A DNA stretch of 64,000 nt, taken from an uncultured Chitinophaga sp. (GTDB lineage: Bacteria > Bacteroidota > Bacteroidia > Cytophagales > Cyclobacteriaceae). A model generated the notes under the pieces. The model did no database searches and was not told the origin of the DNA. It saw only the letters and a list, made by a program, of their open reading frames with translations. Location: assembly GCA_902168205.1 (NCBI GenBank), contig CABHOK010000002.1, forward strand, positions 124,001 through 188,000, in the 5' to 3' direction. Shown here piece after piece: positions 28,738 to 37,272 of the stretch; the stretch's first letter is position 1; each line of letters begins with the position of its first letter. A program made the translations under genes and the position numbers.

Positions 28738-30180
28738 TTAGGCTTTAAATTCCTGTAAAAAATTCTGGAGTAACTCTGATACATTTCGATTGCCATCGAT
28801 CACCTGCAGGTTCTGACTTTTATAGCTCTCTGCATTCATGGAACCTCCGGCAGCAACAATCGCTTTTGCAACGATCGGTTTTTTGCGACCGAAGCCTGGT
28901 GCTTTTAGTAGGTCGAGCGCTTTCATGCGTACCCACTGCTCATTTACTTTTCCTTTGTAGATGATGGCGCCATCGAGGTTGCGCAGGTTTTCAATATGCT
29001 TTTGTCTTAACTCCAGCAATTCACCTTCAAACTCGGGTATCATAACATCGAAGCCTGATTTTTTTAATGCTTCAATCAACGGCAACGCTTCGTTGTGATC
29101 AATCTTGTCGTGCATGAAGTATATAGATCGTCCACCAGTTTCGAGTGTAGCTCTTTTCTCTCCGGCTTCTTCGAGTTCTTCACGCATTATATTTTTAAAA
29201 TCTTCAAGCGGGGTTTGTAATATCTCGGCACCTTCCTGTGCTTCTACATCACGCTTGATGTTTTCTATGAATGCTTTTTGTCGTTCACTGGCATGCGTCA
29301 GGTTAGGCGATATCCAGATAAGGCGGGTAAACTCCTGGTTGTTTTCCCTTGCTTGTATACTTTTATCTGCCGCCAGTTTGTTCTGTATATCTACCACTGA
29401 TTTTTCTGCACCTTCCGGAATTTCTCCATAGGCACTGCCGATCAGATGTATCGAGAGACTTGACTCATCCAGACTCTTGCGCACCAGTCTTTCGAGGTCT
29501 GCTATATTTCCAGGCAGCGTCTGGTTGGGCAGAATGTTATAGCCATGCCGTTGTAATTCACGCTTGATGATGTTACGCTGCACAGACAAGTCGTGACCGG
29601 TTTCTGCCAGATATATAGTCTTGCGCTTATAAATTGTTTTTACTTCGGAAGGAGAGTTTGCATTCTTGAGGAAAAGCAGGATCTCATATATATCATACGC
29701 CAGGTCAACCATCTTCATCCAGTACTGGCGCTCGGCCTCGGTGCTGAAGTAGTCGGTATACTCGCGTATCTCACCAGAGTCCGGATCGAGCTGGTACATT
29801 TCATACCCTAACAATTCGCGGAGGCGGGGAGGTTGTTCCTGCACACCCAGCGGAGTACGGAAAACCTTGAATACACGGTTCCTGTTTTTGGGGTTAGACT
29901 CTATGGCTTTATAAAAAGCTTCTACGTGATCGAGACACTGACCGGATTGTATAAAATCTTTGGAGAGTATAGGAACCAGGACACCCGCGTTATCAAGCTG
30001 CGGGGAAGTCATGGTATCGTATTCTCCTTTCAGGATAATGTTAGGTTTTTCGCCCAACACTTGAGTAAGCATCAGCTCCAGAAATTTCTTGAAATGCGAA
30101 ACCCAACCCGGTTCGTTCTTCCCGGTTGTCTCATTGTCGCGATCGGCGAATACGATGAGTACGTCAATATCAAAAGCCAT
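28738..30180 (-). CDS. Protein with three TIR-like domains
   Basis: 480 residues with no signal peptide or membrane segment, so cytoplasmic. Domain 1 (about 1-170) looks like a TIR domain: IDVLIVFADRD in the first strand, then LVPILSKDFIQSGQC with Glu five residues after the Cys, where NAD-cleaving TIRs carry the catalytic Glu. Domain 2 (about 182-330) has KTIYLAETGHDLSVQRN and LSIHLIGSAYGEIPEG, resembling TIR/DUF4062 folds. Domain 3 (about 348-480) starts RSIYFMHDKIDHNEALPLIE and has GAIIYKGKVNEQWV, again a TIR-like Rossmann layout, with acidic catalytic residues unclear. Such proteins sit next to STAND NTPases in other bacteria as effectors or adaptors. Here the gene lies 2 bases before the nSTAND gene. 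I am sure of domain 1's fold type, less of domains 2 and 3. Confidence 0.72.
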   Translation of the reverse strand: MAFDIDVLIVFADRDNETTGKNEPGWVSHFKKFLELMLTQVLGEKPNIILKGEYDTMTSPQLDNAGVLVPILSKDFIQSGQCLDHVEAFYKAIESNPKNRNRVFKVFRTPLGVQEQPPRLRELLGYEMYQLDPDSGEIREYTDYFSTEAERQYWMKMVDLAYDIYEILLFLKNANSPSEVKTIYKRKTIYLAETGHDLSVQRNIIKRELQRHGYNILPNQTLPGNIADLERLVRKSLDESSLSIHLIGSAYGEIPEGAEKSVVDIQNKLAADKSIQARENNQEFTRLIWISPNLTHASERQKAFIENIKRDVEAQEGAEILQTPLEDFKNIMREELEEAGEKRATLETGGRSIYFMHDKIDHNEALPLIEALKKSGFDVMIPEFEGELLELRQKHIENLRNLDGAIIYKGKVNEQWVRMKALDLLKAPGFGRKKPIVAKAIVAAGGSMNAESYKSQNLQVIDGNRNVSELLQNFLQEFKA

Positions 30181-30229
30181 CGGTAAGGGTATAAAAGTGT
30201 TATATAAGTAGATTAGGTTTAAAAAAAGG

Positions 30230-33200
30230 TCAGGATAGTTGTTTACTTTCTTGTGTTACGTTTTTCAGCAGGCCTTGTACCAGTTCGTGATGATTTGCCA
30301 TTACGAAATAGAAGTCCATAAGGTTGATCTTAAATACAACAGATCGTTGTGTAGCTTCAATTTCCTGCACCGGTGCTACATAACCGTCACTGAAGAGCTC
30401 GCCATATATACTTCCCTGCTTGATGCGGGTAATCTCGTTTCCATTGTTTTTCAGGGTAACATTTCCAAAAGCCATTAATAATAACGGGGTGTTGTGCGGA
30501 TCGTGGTTAAACTTGATTCGCTCGCCCGGGTCCATATCCAGCGGAGTGATCTTGTCTGCCAGGTCGGCCAGCAGAGAACCGTGGATGTCAGCAAAGGCTG
30601 GCATTTGTTTAATAAACATCACCATCTCGATCCAAAGGAAGAAACCATCGTTCAAGCCATCCAGCAGTTGGTTGTTTTCTATCGAGGCATCAATGAATTT
30701 TTTATCACGTTCCGGTAAACGTTCTACTATAGCCTGGTAGGTTTTACTGTCTTTATGATAGATTACCCACGCGGCAGTTTCCTGCAGAAGTTTATCCGAG
30801 TTGAACATCTGCGCTACAAGTCCGCGACTGGTTCTGAAATCCGGAATAAAAGCAGAGGCATGTATAGCACACGCTTTCGTCCAGCGGTTGTTCAGGTTAA
30901 AATCGCGATTCAATATATAGTTGATAACCTGTATTGGATTATAGCTTTCGCGTGCAAAGTGTAATTGAAGATGCTTGAGCTTAACAGCAGTAGGAGAGTC
31001 GTCCAGCAACGGAAGTAATTTTGGTTTCAACTCCTGGTCGATGAACAGATCGAGCAACTCCATCGCGAACGCTATATTATCCGGATCACGTGTCTCTATA
31101 TTTTCACGCACCAGCTGTACCGACTGCGGATCATACAGAATAGACAACAGCATATATATCTGGTCGTAGTTCTCGGATACTTCTTCCTGTAAAGCCTGCT
31201 TCAGGAAAAAGAATTCATTTGTATCCGGAAGTTCATCCAGTGCCGCCAGGTTCCAGATCGTTTTACTGATCTCATTCTCCAGCAGGTTCATCACATCGCG
31301 AACTTCGCGGCCACGCGCCTGGTAATTCTGATAGCGAAGTGAATATAGTATCTGCTTGACAATACGTTTATCCGGGTAGTCTGCCTTCTTCCATTGTAAC
31401 TGCAATGAATAACGGCCGCCTATACGCCCCATGATCTGTACAATGCGCAGCATAACCAGATCGCTCTGTCCTGATTTATGGAATGCAGCTTCGAGTGTCG
31501 GCAATACCGACTCACCAACTTCTTTCAACGCTGCCGCTGCATGGTGGCTGTAGGAAGGAGAGCCGAGTAATTCAATGAGTACCGGCCAGGTTTCCTGGCG
31601 CTTTACTTTACGTGCTGTATAGAGAGCTTCGTAGCGAACTTTTGGATCAGCATCGCGCAGCAATTCCAGCAAGATAAATATAGTCTTCTGACTGATGAGT
31701 TTTCGCAGCAGTTTAGCCGAGAGTATACGATCACCCTGCTTCACCGATTTACTCAGCTTCAACAGTTTTTCAGGAGAAATGGAAAGCAGGTCGCTGTCTT
31801 CCAGTTCTCCGTATGCACGCTCGGCCAGCGAACGTATTTCTGTTTTGGGTGTATCACTTTGAAGTCCTAATGCCTGTATTTTTTCCTGTGCATACTTGCG
31901 TATCAGTGGCGATTCGCTATTGGCTAACCGCGTAATGGTACTTTCAAACAAAGCAGGCTCAAGTTTTTCCATCAGTGTTAAGCCATAGAGTACTTTGTCT
32001 TCGGCTGTGCTGTCAATCTCTTTTTCCAGCACCGTACTAACGGTATATTTTTTCTCCGACTGTCCGGATATTCTGGATTTGTTTCGCAGCAAGGTGTCTT
32101 GAAGAGTATATCTGTAGTTAACATGCATGCGATTGGCTACGATATACCAGATAATAAGCAGCGGGAAAGTAAAGATGGATATATAGAGGAGGGTGAACAA
32201 CTCAACGCGGTTAATGAGAATGATGAGCCCACCGGCCAGCAAACTGGCAAACGCTGTTACGAGCCCTTCAATTTTGGTTTGTACATCAATGCGGATGTGA
32301 CTCTCGATGGGGAGTAAATATAGTTTGAATGAGGGGTTATCAAGTGAGTCTTTCAGTGAGCGTATAAACAGCTTACTGACTGCGATCATCAGGAAGAAGA
32401 TCACGAACGAATTATCGGCAGGCGAATAGCCGAATACAACACCAAGCCCGATGGCCGCAAGTGTAAACAAACCAATGAGCAAGGGGTTGATGAGTATAGC
32501 CACGCGCATACCATATTCTTGGATGATGCGATCGGTTGCTACGGTTTGAAAGAGAAAACAGAATACGACAATGGTTCCTTCGAAGTAACTGATGAAACTA
32601 CCGAGACGCTCCTGGTCGGTGAAGAAGAGTGTGGTAACGTTCAGGAATGAGTAGTCAACGAAGTTAAGTGCCATCATGGATGCCACCACGAACAACGACA
32701 TATAAAATATATAGCGGTTCTGGCGGAAATCATTGAAGCGAAGTTTCTGGTAGATGGCTTTCTCCTCGGCAAACGTTCGGCCCTGGCTCAGGTATTTTAC
32801 GGACAGGAATATAAATGTGAGCAGGAAGAGAATAGCACAGACGAGTGATATAGTGTAGAGCGACTCAATCGACAGACCTTGCGATCCTTCGAAGAACATC
32901 TTCGGATTGAGTAACTGTGGAATCGAAAAGAAAGCGATAAATGATGCGATCAATCCACCCATATCCACCGTACCCACGAGTCGTTTTGATTGACGAAGGT
33001 TGAACAAGCGGCTGAACGTTCCCCAGAAGTTAAGGTATAACATAAAGGAGAACGGGATGATCATGGTAAAACCGAAAAAGAAAATCGCGTTCGAGTCACT
33101 GAAGAATGATTCACCAAACTCAATGAATGCTGTAAGTCCTGTGATTACCAGTAAACTAAGAATTGCCAGCGATTGGAATGGAATTCGATTTTGCAGAAAG

Positions 33201-33418
33201 TTATAGAGGATTGTAGCCACAAGACCGAAGACTCCGGAAACGAGGAGGGCCATGGGTAAATCGGCTTTTTCATCAAAATGCTGCAGAAAGAGCGTTTGGG
33301 ATGCAACGCTGATGGTTGCAAGAAAAAAGCCCATAAAGAAGCTCATCATGAGGAGAAGACCAACCCGCGTGCCTTCACCACTCTTAACATCCAGAAATTG
33401 AAGTATTTGTGCCCTCAT
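30230..33418 (-). CDS. Nucleotide-translocase/MFS-like membrane protein with HEAT and cNMP-like domains
   Basis: 1062 residues. About twelve membrane helices fill 1-425, with a loop motif SLKDSLDNPSFKLYLLPIE then a basic helix, typical of Npt1/Npt2-type (ATP/ADP translocase-like) members of the major facilitator group in Bacteroidota. HEAT-like helical repeats follow at about 470-900 (ILLELLRDADPKVRYEAL, WPVLIELLGSPSYSHHAAAALKEVG). The end (about 930-1055) resembles a cyclic-nucleotide-binding domain: PLLLMAFGNVTLKNNG, GSIYGELF. The Arg that contacts cyclic phosphate is missing after GEL, so canonical cAMP binding is doubtful. It is the first gene of the operon, 49 bases before the TIR gene. 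Nucleotide sensing or transport coupled to the TIR/STAND pair is an attractive idea but unproven. Confidence 0.8.
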   Translation of the reverse strand: MRAQILQFLDVKSGEGTRVGLLLMMSFFMGFFLATISVASQTLFLQHFDEKADLPMALLVSGVFGLVATILYNFLQNRIPFQSLAILSLLVITGLTAFIEFGESFFSDSNAIFFFGFTMIIPFSFMLYLNFWGTFSRLFNLRQSKRLVGTVDMGGLIASFIAFFSIPQLLNPKMFFEGSQGLSIESLYTISLVCAILFLLTFIFLSVKYLSQGRTFAEEKAIYQKLRFNDFRQNRYIFYMSLFVVASMMALNFVDYSFLNVTTLFFTDQERLGSFISYFEGTIVVFCFLFQTVATDRIIQEYGMRVAILINPLLIGLFTLAAIGLGVVFGYSPADNSFVIFFLMIAVSKLFIRSLKDSLDNPSFKLYLLPIESHIRIDVQTKIEGLVTAFASLLAGGLIILINRVELFTLLYISIFTFPLLIIWYIVANRMHVNYRYTLQDTLLRNKSRISGQSEKKYTVSTVLEKEIDSTAEDKVLYGLTLMEKLEPALFESTITRLANSESPLIRKYAQEKIQALGLQSDTPKTEIRSLAERAYGELEDSDLLSISPEKLLKLSKSVKQGDRILSAKLLRKLISQKTIFILLELLRDADPKVRYEALYTARKVKRQETWPVLIELLGSPSYSHHAAAALKEVGESVLPTLEAAFHKSGQSDLVMLRIVQIMGRIGGRYSLQLQWKKADYPDKRIVKQILYSLRYQNYQARGREVRDVMNLLENEISKTIWNLAALDELPDTNEFFFLKQALQEEVSENYDQIYMLLSILYDPQSVQLVRENIETRDPDNIAFAMELLDLFIDQELKPKLLPLLDDSPTAVKLKHLQLHFARESYNPIQVINYILNRDFNLNNRWTKACAIHASAFIPDFRTSRGLVAQMFNSDKLLQETAAWVIYHKDSKTYQAIVERLPERDKKFIDASIENNQLLDGLNDGFFLWIEMVMFIKQMPAFADIHGSLLADLADKITPLDMDPGERIKFNHDPHNTPLLLMAFGNVTLKNNGNEITRIKQGSIYGELFSDGYVAPVQEIEATQRSVVFKINLMDFYFVMANHHELVQGLLKNVTQESKQLS

Positions 33419-33657
33419 TAGAATTCCCCCAATAGTCCTAAAATTGGTGATTATCCAACTAAAATCCTATAAACTGCTATTATTTTGGTTATTATTAAAT
33501 TGCTAATCGTTATGCTTTTTAAGTACATTCATCTTAAGTAACCCTTTTATGTAGGGTAAGGAGGGTGATTACTTGGGTTAGTGTAAGGTATCGGCTAAAA
33601 ACCGTATATAAATCGTGCATAATCTTTGTAGTATTGAAGGTTAAATACAGTTGACAT

Positions 33658-35979
33658 ATGATTAAGAAGACCATTTACGTGTTGCTATTCTCACTTTTTG
33701 CAACAGCTTCGTTTGCCCAAGGTTCCAAAGCGCTGGCGGAGGCTGAACGGTATTTCAGTGTAAAGAGTTACGATGCTGCTCTTCCCAAGTTCCTGGAAGC
33801 AATTCAGGCAGGCGAAAAAGATCCGATGGTTCATTACAAGACCGGTGTCTGCTATGAAAAATCTCCGGAGCTCAACGAGCAGATCAAAGCCATTCCGTAC
33901 TTCGAGTTTGCTATTAAGAACGGTAAGGGCTGGCCCACAACGCTTTACTACGAACTCGGTTCTATTTATCTGAAAGATGAAAACCTGCAAAAGGCGTTGG
34001 AGAACTTTAATAAGTTTAAAGAAGTAAGTAACAAGGCTGATAAAAAAGCGATGGCCATGGCCGATGATGCTATACAGACTGCCAACAACGCTGTTGTGCT
34101 CATGTCGGTGCCACGTAACTTCAAGGTCAATTATTTCAACTCTCCGCTGGTCAATACAGAGTATACCGAATACAACCCGGTGGTTTCGGCCGATGAAAGC
34201 GCGATGGCCTATACTGCGTTGCGACCTAACACGGGCAAAACCCGCACGGGCGATAAATTCATTGAAGAAATATACATCACCTATAATAATCAGGGATCAT
34301 GGAGTGAGCCAAAAGTTATACCGATTGCCCACGATTACAACGTAGGCACGGCCGGTATTTCGCCTGACGGACAGAAGATGCTCATTTTCATGGGTGGTTC
34401 AACGGATCCCGGTGGACTATATCAAATCACAAAAAGTGGTGAGAACTGGGGAAAACCAGGTTTGCTTACGCCCAACATCAACACTCCTAAATACCTCGAG
34501 TCAACAGCAAGTATAACTCCGGATAGCAAGACTATATATTTTGCCAGCGACAGGTTGGGTGGTCTTGGCGGACTCGATATATATAGAACAACCCTGCAGG
34601 CGAACGGAACATGGAGCAACCCTGTAAACCTCGGAGCTCCTGTTAACACAAAAGCAAACGAAGATGCTCCGTTCATTCACCCCGATCAAAAGACATTGTT
34701 CTTTACTTCCGATGGACATAACTCGATGGGTGGTCGCGATATATTCGTTTCCAAACTTCTTGATAAAAACTGGAGCAACCCGGAGAACATGGGCTATCCG
34801 GTAAATACAACTGCGAACGATAACTACTTTACGCTGATCGCGGATGGTACTCGTGCTTACTTCTCATCCGATCGTAAAGGTGGCCATGGCGGACAGGATA
34901 TATATTACCTGGACCTGCCTGCTGAGTCTGCAAACATTCCGCTTACCATGATCAAGGGTAAAATCCTGAATGCAGAGACCGGTAAGCCGATGCCAACCAG
35001 ACTGTATGTTATTGACAACAAGACAGACAAGAAACTTGATTTCGTATACGATCCGGATCCTGAAACCGGTAATTACCTTGTTATTCTTCCGCCGGCTACA
35101 GACTATGATATCGTCATTGAGTCAGAAGGATTTTTACCGTATACCTTGAATGTAAATATACCGAACCAGAGCTACTTCTATGAGCTATACCAGATGATTA
35201 ACCTGAAGACGATAAAACAGTTTGATGTAGTGGTAGGACAAGAGGTGCAGGTTAAGAATGCATTTTACGATACCGATCAGGATGTAAAGAGCAACCTGCG
35301 CAAAACGCACGAAGCCAAACTGGTGCAAACCGGAAATGTAGATGTATACGACCTGATGCTTGACCTGATGGCTTCCGGTGATAAAGATGGTATAAACTAC
35401 CTGACGGATCTGATCCAGATGAAAGACCCGATTGAAGATGTAAACTTTAACGAAAAAGAAAACTCGCGCATTGAAGTAGCTACCCGCACGTACTATTATG
35501 ATGAAAGTGATGAAAGTAAATTTGAGCAGAAGAAAGTAGACGGTAAAACTATATTCTCGTTGCCTACATTCGTGTTTACCGAGGAAGCCAAGAAGCAGAA
35601 AGAACTGGCTGGCAAAAAATCTAACTTCGATAAAGCAGCGCTTACCAAGGCGGCCAAAATATATTTTGATGCAGGTAAGAGCGATTTGAAACCTCAATAT
35701 AAAGCCCAGCTGGATGCGGTACTCGCCGAGTTGAGTAAATATCCGGATTTAGGTGTAGAGATATCCGGTTTTGCTTCTGCAGAAGGTTCTGAAGAAATGA
35801 ACCGCGATCTTTCAAACAAACGTGCCATTGTTATTCTTGATTACTTCAATCACAAGGGCATTGTAAGAAGACGTATTGTTGCCAAAGGTTATGGAGCAAC
35901 AAAAGATATTGCTACCACCAAAGAAGAAGGCAGACGCGTGGAGGTACGCATTGTAGACCTCAATGCCGAAATAAAGTAA
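33658..35979 (+). CDS. PorE-like TPR/PD40/OmpA-family protein
   Basis: 773 residues with signal peptide (cleavage after SFAQ, residue 21). TPR-like helices occupy about 25-150. A PD40/TolB-like beta-propeller covers about 165-425, with ISPDGQKMLIF, ITPDSKTIYFASDRLGGLGGLDIY, IHPDQKTLFFTSDG and FSSDRKGGHGGQDIY. A carboxypeptidase-regulatory-like domain lies near 435-510 (GKILNAETGKPMP). The OmpA C-terminal peptidoglycan-binding domain covers about 660-770 (IYFDAGKSDLKPQYKAQLD, NRDLSNKRAIVILDYF). This order is that of PorE, a peptidoglycan-linked accessory of the type IX secretion machinery, though many Bacteroidota have several similar proteins. It is divergent from the six-gene operon, whose last product is a T9SS cargo. 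A good terminator follows. Confidence 0.82.
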   Translation: MIKKTIYVLLFSLFATASFAQGSKALAEAERYFSVKSYDAALPKFLEAIQAGEKDPMVHYKTGVCYEKSPELNEQIKAIPYFEFAIKNGKGWPTTLYYELGSIYLKDENLQKALENFNKFKEVSNKADKKAMAMADDAIQTANNAVVLMSVPRNFKVNYFNSPLVNTEYTEYNPVVSADESAMAYTALRPNTGKTRTGDKFIEEIYITYNNQGSWSEPKVIPIAHDYNVGTAGISPDGQKMLIFMGGSTDPGGLYQITKSGENWGKPGLLTPNINTPKYLESTASITPDSKTIYFASDRLGGLGGLDIYRTTLQANGTWSNPVNLGAPVNTKANEDAPFIHPDQKTLFFTSDGHNSMGGRDIFVSKLLDKNWSNPENMGYPVNTTANDNYFTLIADGTRAYFSSDRKGGHGGQDIYYLDLPAESANIPLTMIKGKILNAETGKPMPTRLYVIDNKTDKKLDFVYDPDPETGNYLVILPPATDYDIVIESEGFLPYTLNVNIPNQSYFYELYQMINLKTIKQFDVVVGQEVQVKNAFYDTDQDVKSNLRKTHEAKLVQTGNVDVYDLMLDLMASGDKDGINYLTDLIQMKDPIEDVNFNEKENSRIEVATRTYYYDESDESKFEQKKVDGKTIFSLPTFVFTEEAKKQKELAGKKSNFDKAALTKAAKIYFDAGKSDLKPQYKAQLDAVLAELSKYPDLGVEISGFASAEGSEEMNRDLSNKRAIVILDYFNHKGIVRRRIVAKGYGATKDIATTKEEGRRVEVRIVDLNAEIK

Positions 35980-36012
35980 TAGCTATATATTAAAGACTAT
36001 ATTTTAAAGCAC

Positions 36013-36041
36013 AGACTGCTCATTTCGGGCAGTCTTTTTTT
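36013..36041 (+). terminator. Rho-independent terminator after the PorE-like gene
   Basis: The stem AGACTGC (36013-36019) pairs with GCAGTCT (36029-36035), followed by a run of seven T. The last two bases of the run also belong to the complement of the queA stop codon at 36040-36042, so the converging queA reads to the very edge of the terminator. Confidence 0.85.
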
Positions 36042-37221
36042 AGGGTAGCAGCAATGAACTGTCGCCATAGCTTAAGAAGCGATAGTCGTTGGTCAGTGCC
36101 TGTTCATATATAGTTTTCCAGGTATCACCAACAAAGGCAGCTACCAATAAAATAAGCGTGGAACCGGGCTGATGGAAATTAGTGACAAGCCCTTTGCAGA
36201 TTCGGAATGTATAGCCCGGCATAATATAGATTGAAGTTTCCCCGGTAAGTATATCCAACTGGTTGCGATCCATATAGGCCGCTACAGATTCAAGTGCCTG
36301 TAGTGTTGAAGGAAGTGATGTATAGGACTGATACGGATCGTGTTGCTGAATGCTAAATATAGCGTTCGGGGCATTCTGCAGTTTAACACCAAACCAGTAT
36401 AAACTCTCCAGCGTGCGCATCGATGTAGTACCCACCGGTATAATAAATTTACCTTGCAGCAGGTTGGTAATGTTATTTCGGCTTACCAGCACTTGCTCGT
36501 TATGCATGGGGTGTTCAGCAGCGTTCTGAACTTTTACCGGCTGAAATGTACCGGCACTCACGTGCAGTGTAACATAATCGGTAGCTATACCTTTAGCTTG
36601 TAAAGCCTGCAGCACTTCTTCGGTAAAATGCAGGCCCGCTGTTGGCGCAGCAACGGCACCTTCATAATGAGCATATACGGTTTGATAACGATCGCGGTCG
36701 GAGCCTTCGGGTTTACGTTTCAGGTAGGGTGGGAGTGGTGTTTCACCGGAGCGCGTAATGATCTCGGCAAATGAAATGTTTTCGGTCCAGCGAAATTCTA
36801 CGATACCTTCTTCACGATTCAGTAGCCGCGCTTCGAGTGTTGAGTTGCCAAGTTCTTTTACCAGTACATCATCTTTCCAGCGCTTCAGATTTCCGATGGT
36901 ACATTTCCAGGAACTCTGCGTGTGCGCCTGCATGGCTTCTGCTACGAGCGATGAAGGTGTAACCGGATGCAACAGAAATATCTCGATCACCGCGCCTGTG
37001 TCTTTTGTAAAATGCAGTCGGGCAGGAATTACTTTTGTGTCGTTGAAAAATAGCAGTGTATTGTCGGGCAGGAAATCAACGAGCGAGCGAAACCGTTCAT
37101 GTAAGATCTTACCTTGTTGATATACCAGCAGTTTGGACTGATCTCTTTTTTCCAGCGGATACAGTGCAATCCGGTCAGCAGGCAACTCGTACGTAAAATC
37201 GTTTATGTTCAGTTCTCTCAT
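36040..37221 (-). CDS. queA: S-adenosylmethionine:tRNA ribosyltransferase-isomerase QueA
   Basis: 393 residues, slightly longer than the usual 340-360. It moves the ribosyl part of S-adenosylmethionine onto preQ1 in tRNA to make epoxyqueuosine. Family marks are the N-terminal YELPADRIALYPLEKRDQSKLLV, LLFFNDTKVIPARL, TPLPPYLKR, YAHYEGAVAAPTAGLHFTEE, LHVSAGTFQPVK and the C-terminal GLVTNFHQPGSTLILLVAAF. All are intact. It is divergent from menC with 51 bases between starts. Confidence 0.96.
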   Translation of the reverse strand: MRELNINDFTYELPADRIALYPLEKRDQSKLLVYQQGKILHERFRSLVDFLPDNTLLFFNDTKVIPARLHFTKDTGAVIEIFLLHPVTPSSLVAEAMQAHTQSSWKCTIGNLKRWKDDVLVKELGNSTLEARLLNREEGIVEFRWTENISFAEIITRSGETPLPPYLKRKPEGSDRDRYQTVYAHYEGAVAAPTAGLHFTEEVLQALQAKGIATDYVTLHVSAGTFQPVKVQNAAEHPMHNEQVLVSRNNITNLLQGKFIIPVGTTSMRTLESLYWFGVKLQNAPNAIFSIQQHDPYQSYTSLPSTLQALESVAAYMDRNQLDILTGETSIYIMPGYTFRICKGLVTNFHQPGSTLILLVAAFVGDTWKTIYEQALTNDYRFLSYGDSSLLLP

Positions 37222-37272
37222 AAGCGCTCAAAGTTAATCTGAAAACCTTATTTTCGTTTTTCATTTTTTATC

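Noticed and set aside
33613-33628. Promoter box before the PorE-like gene
   Set aside because: TAATCTTTG has one base too many for TAnnTTTG and no TTG at the right distance.
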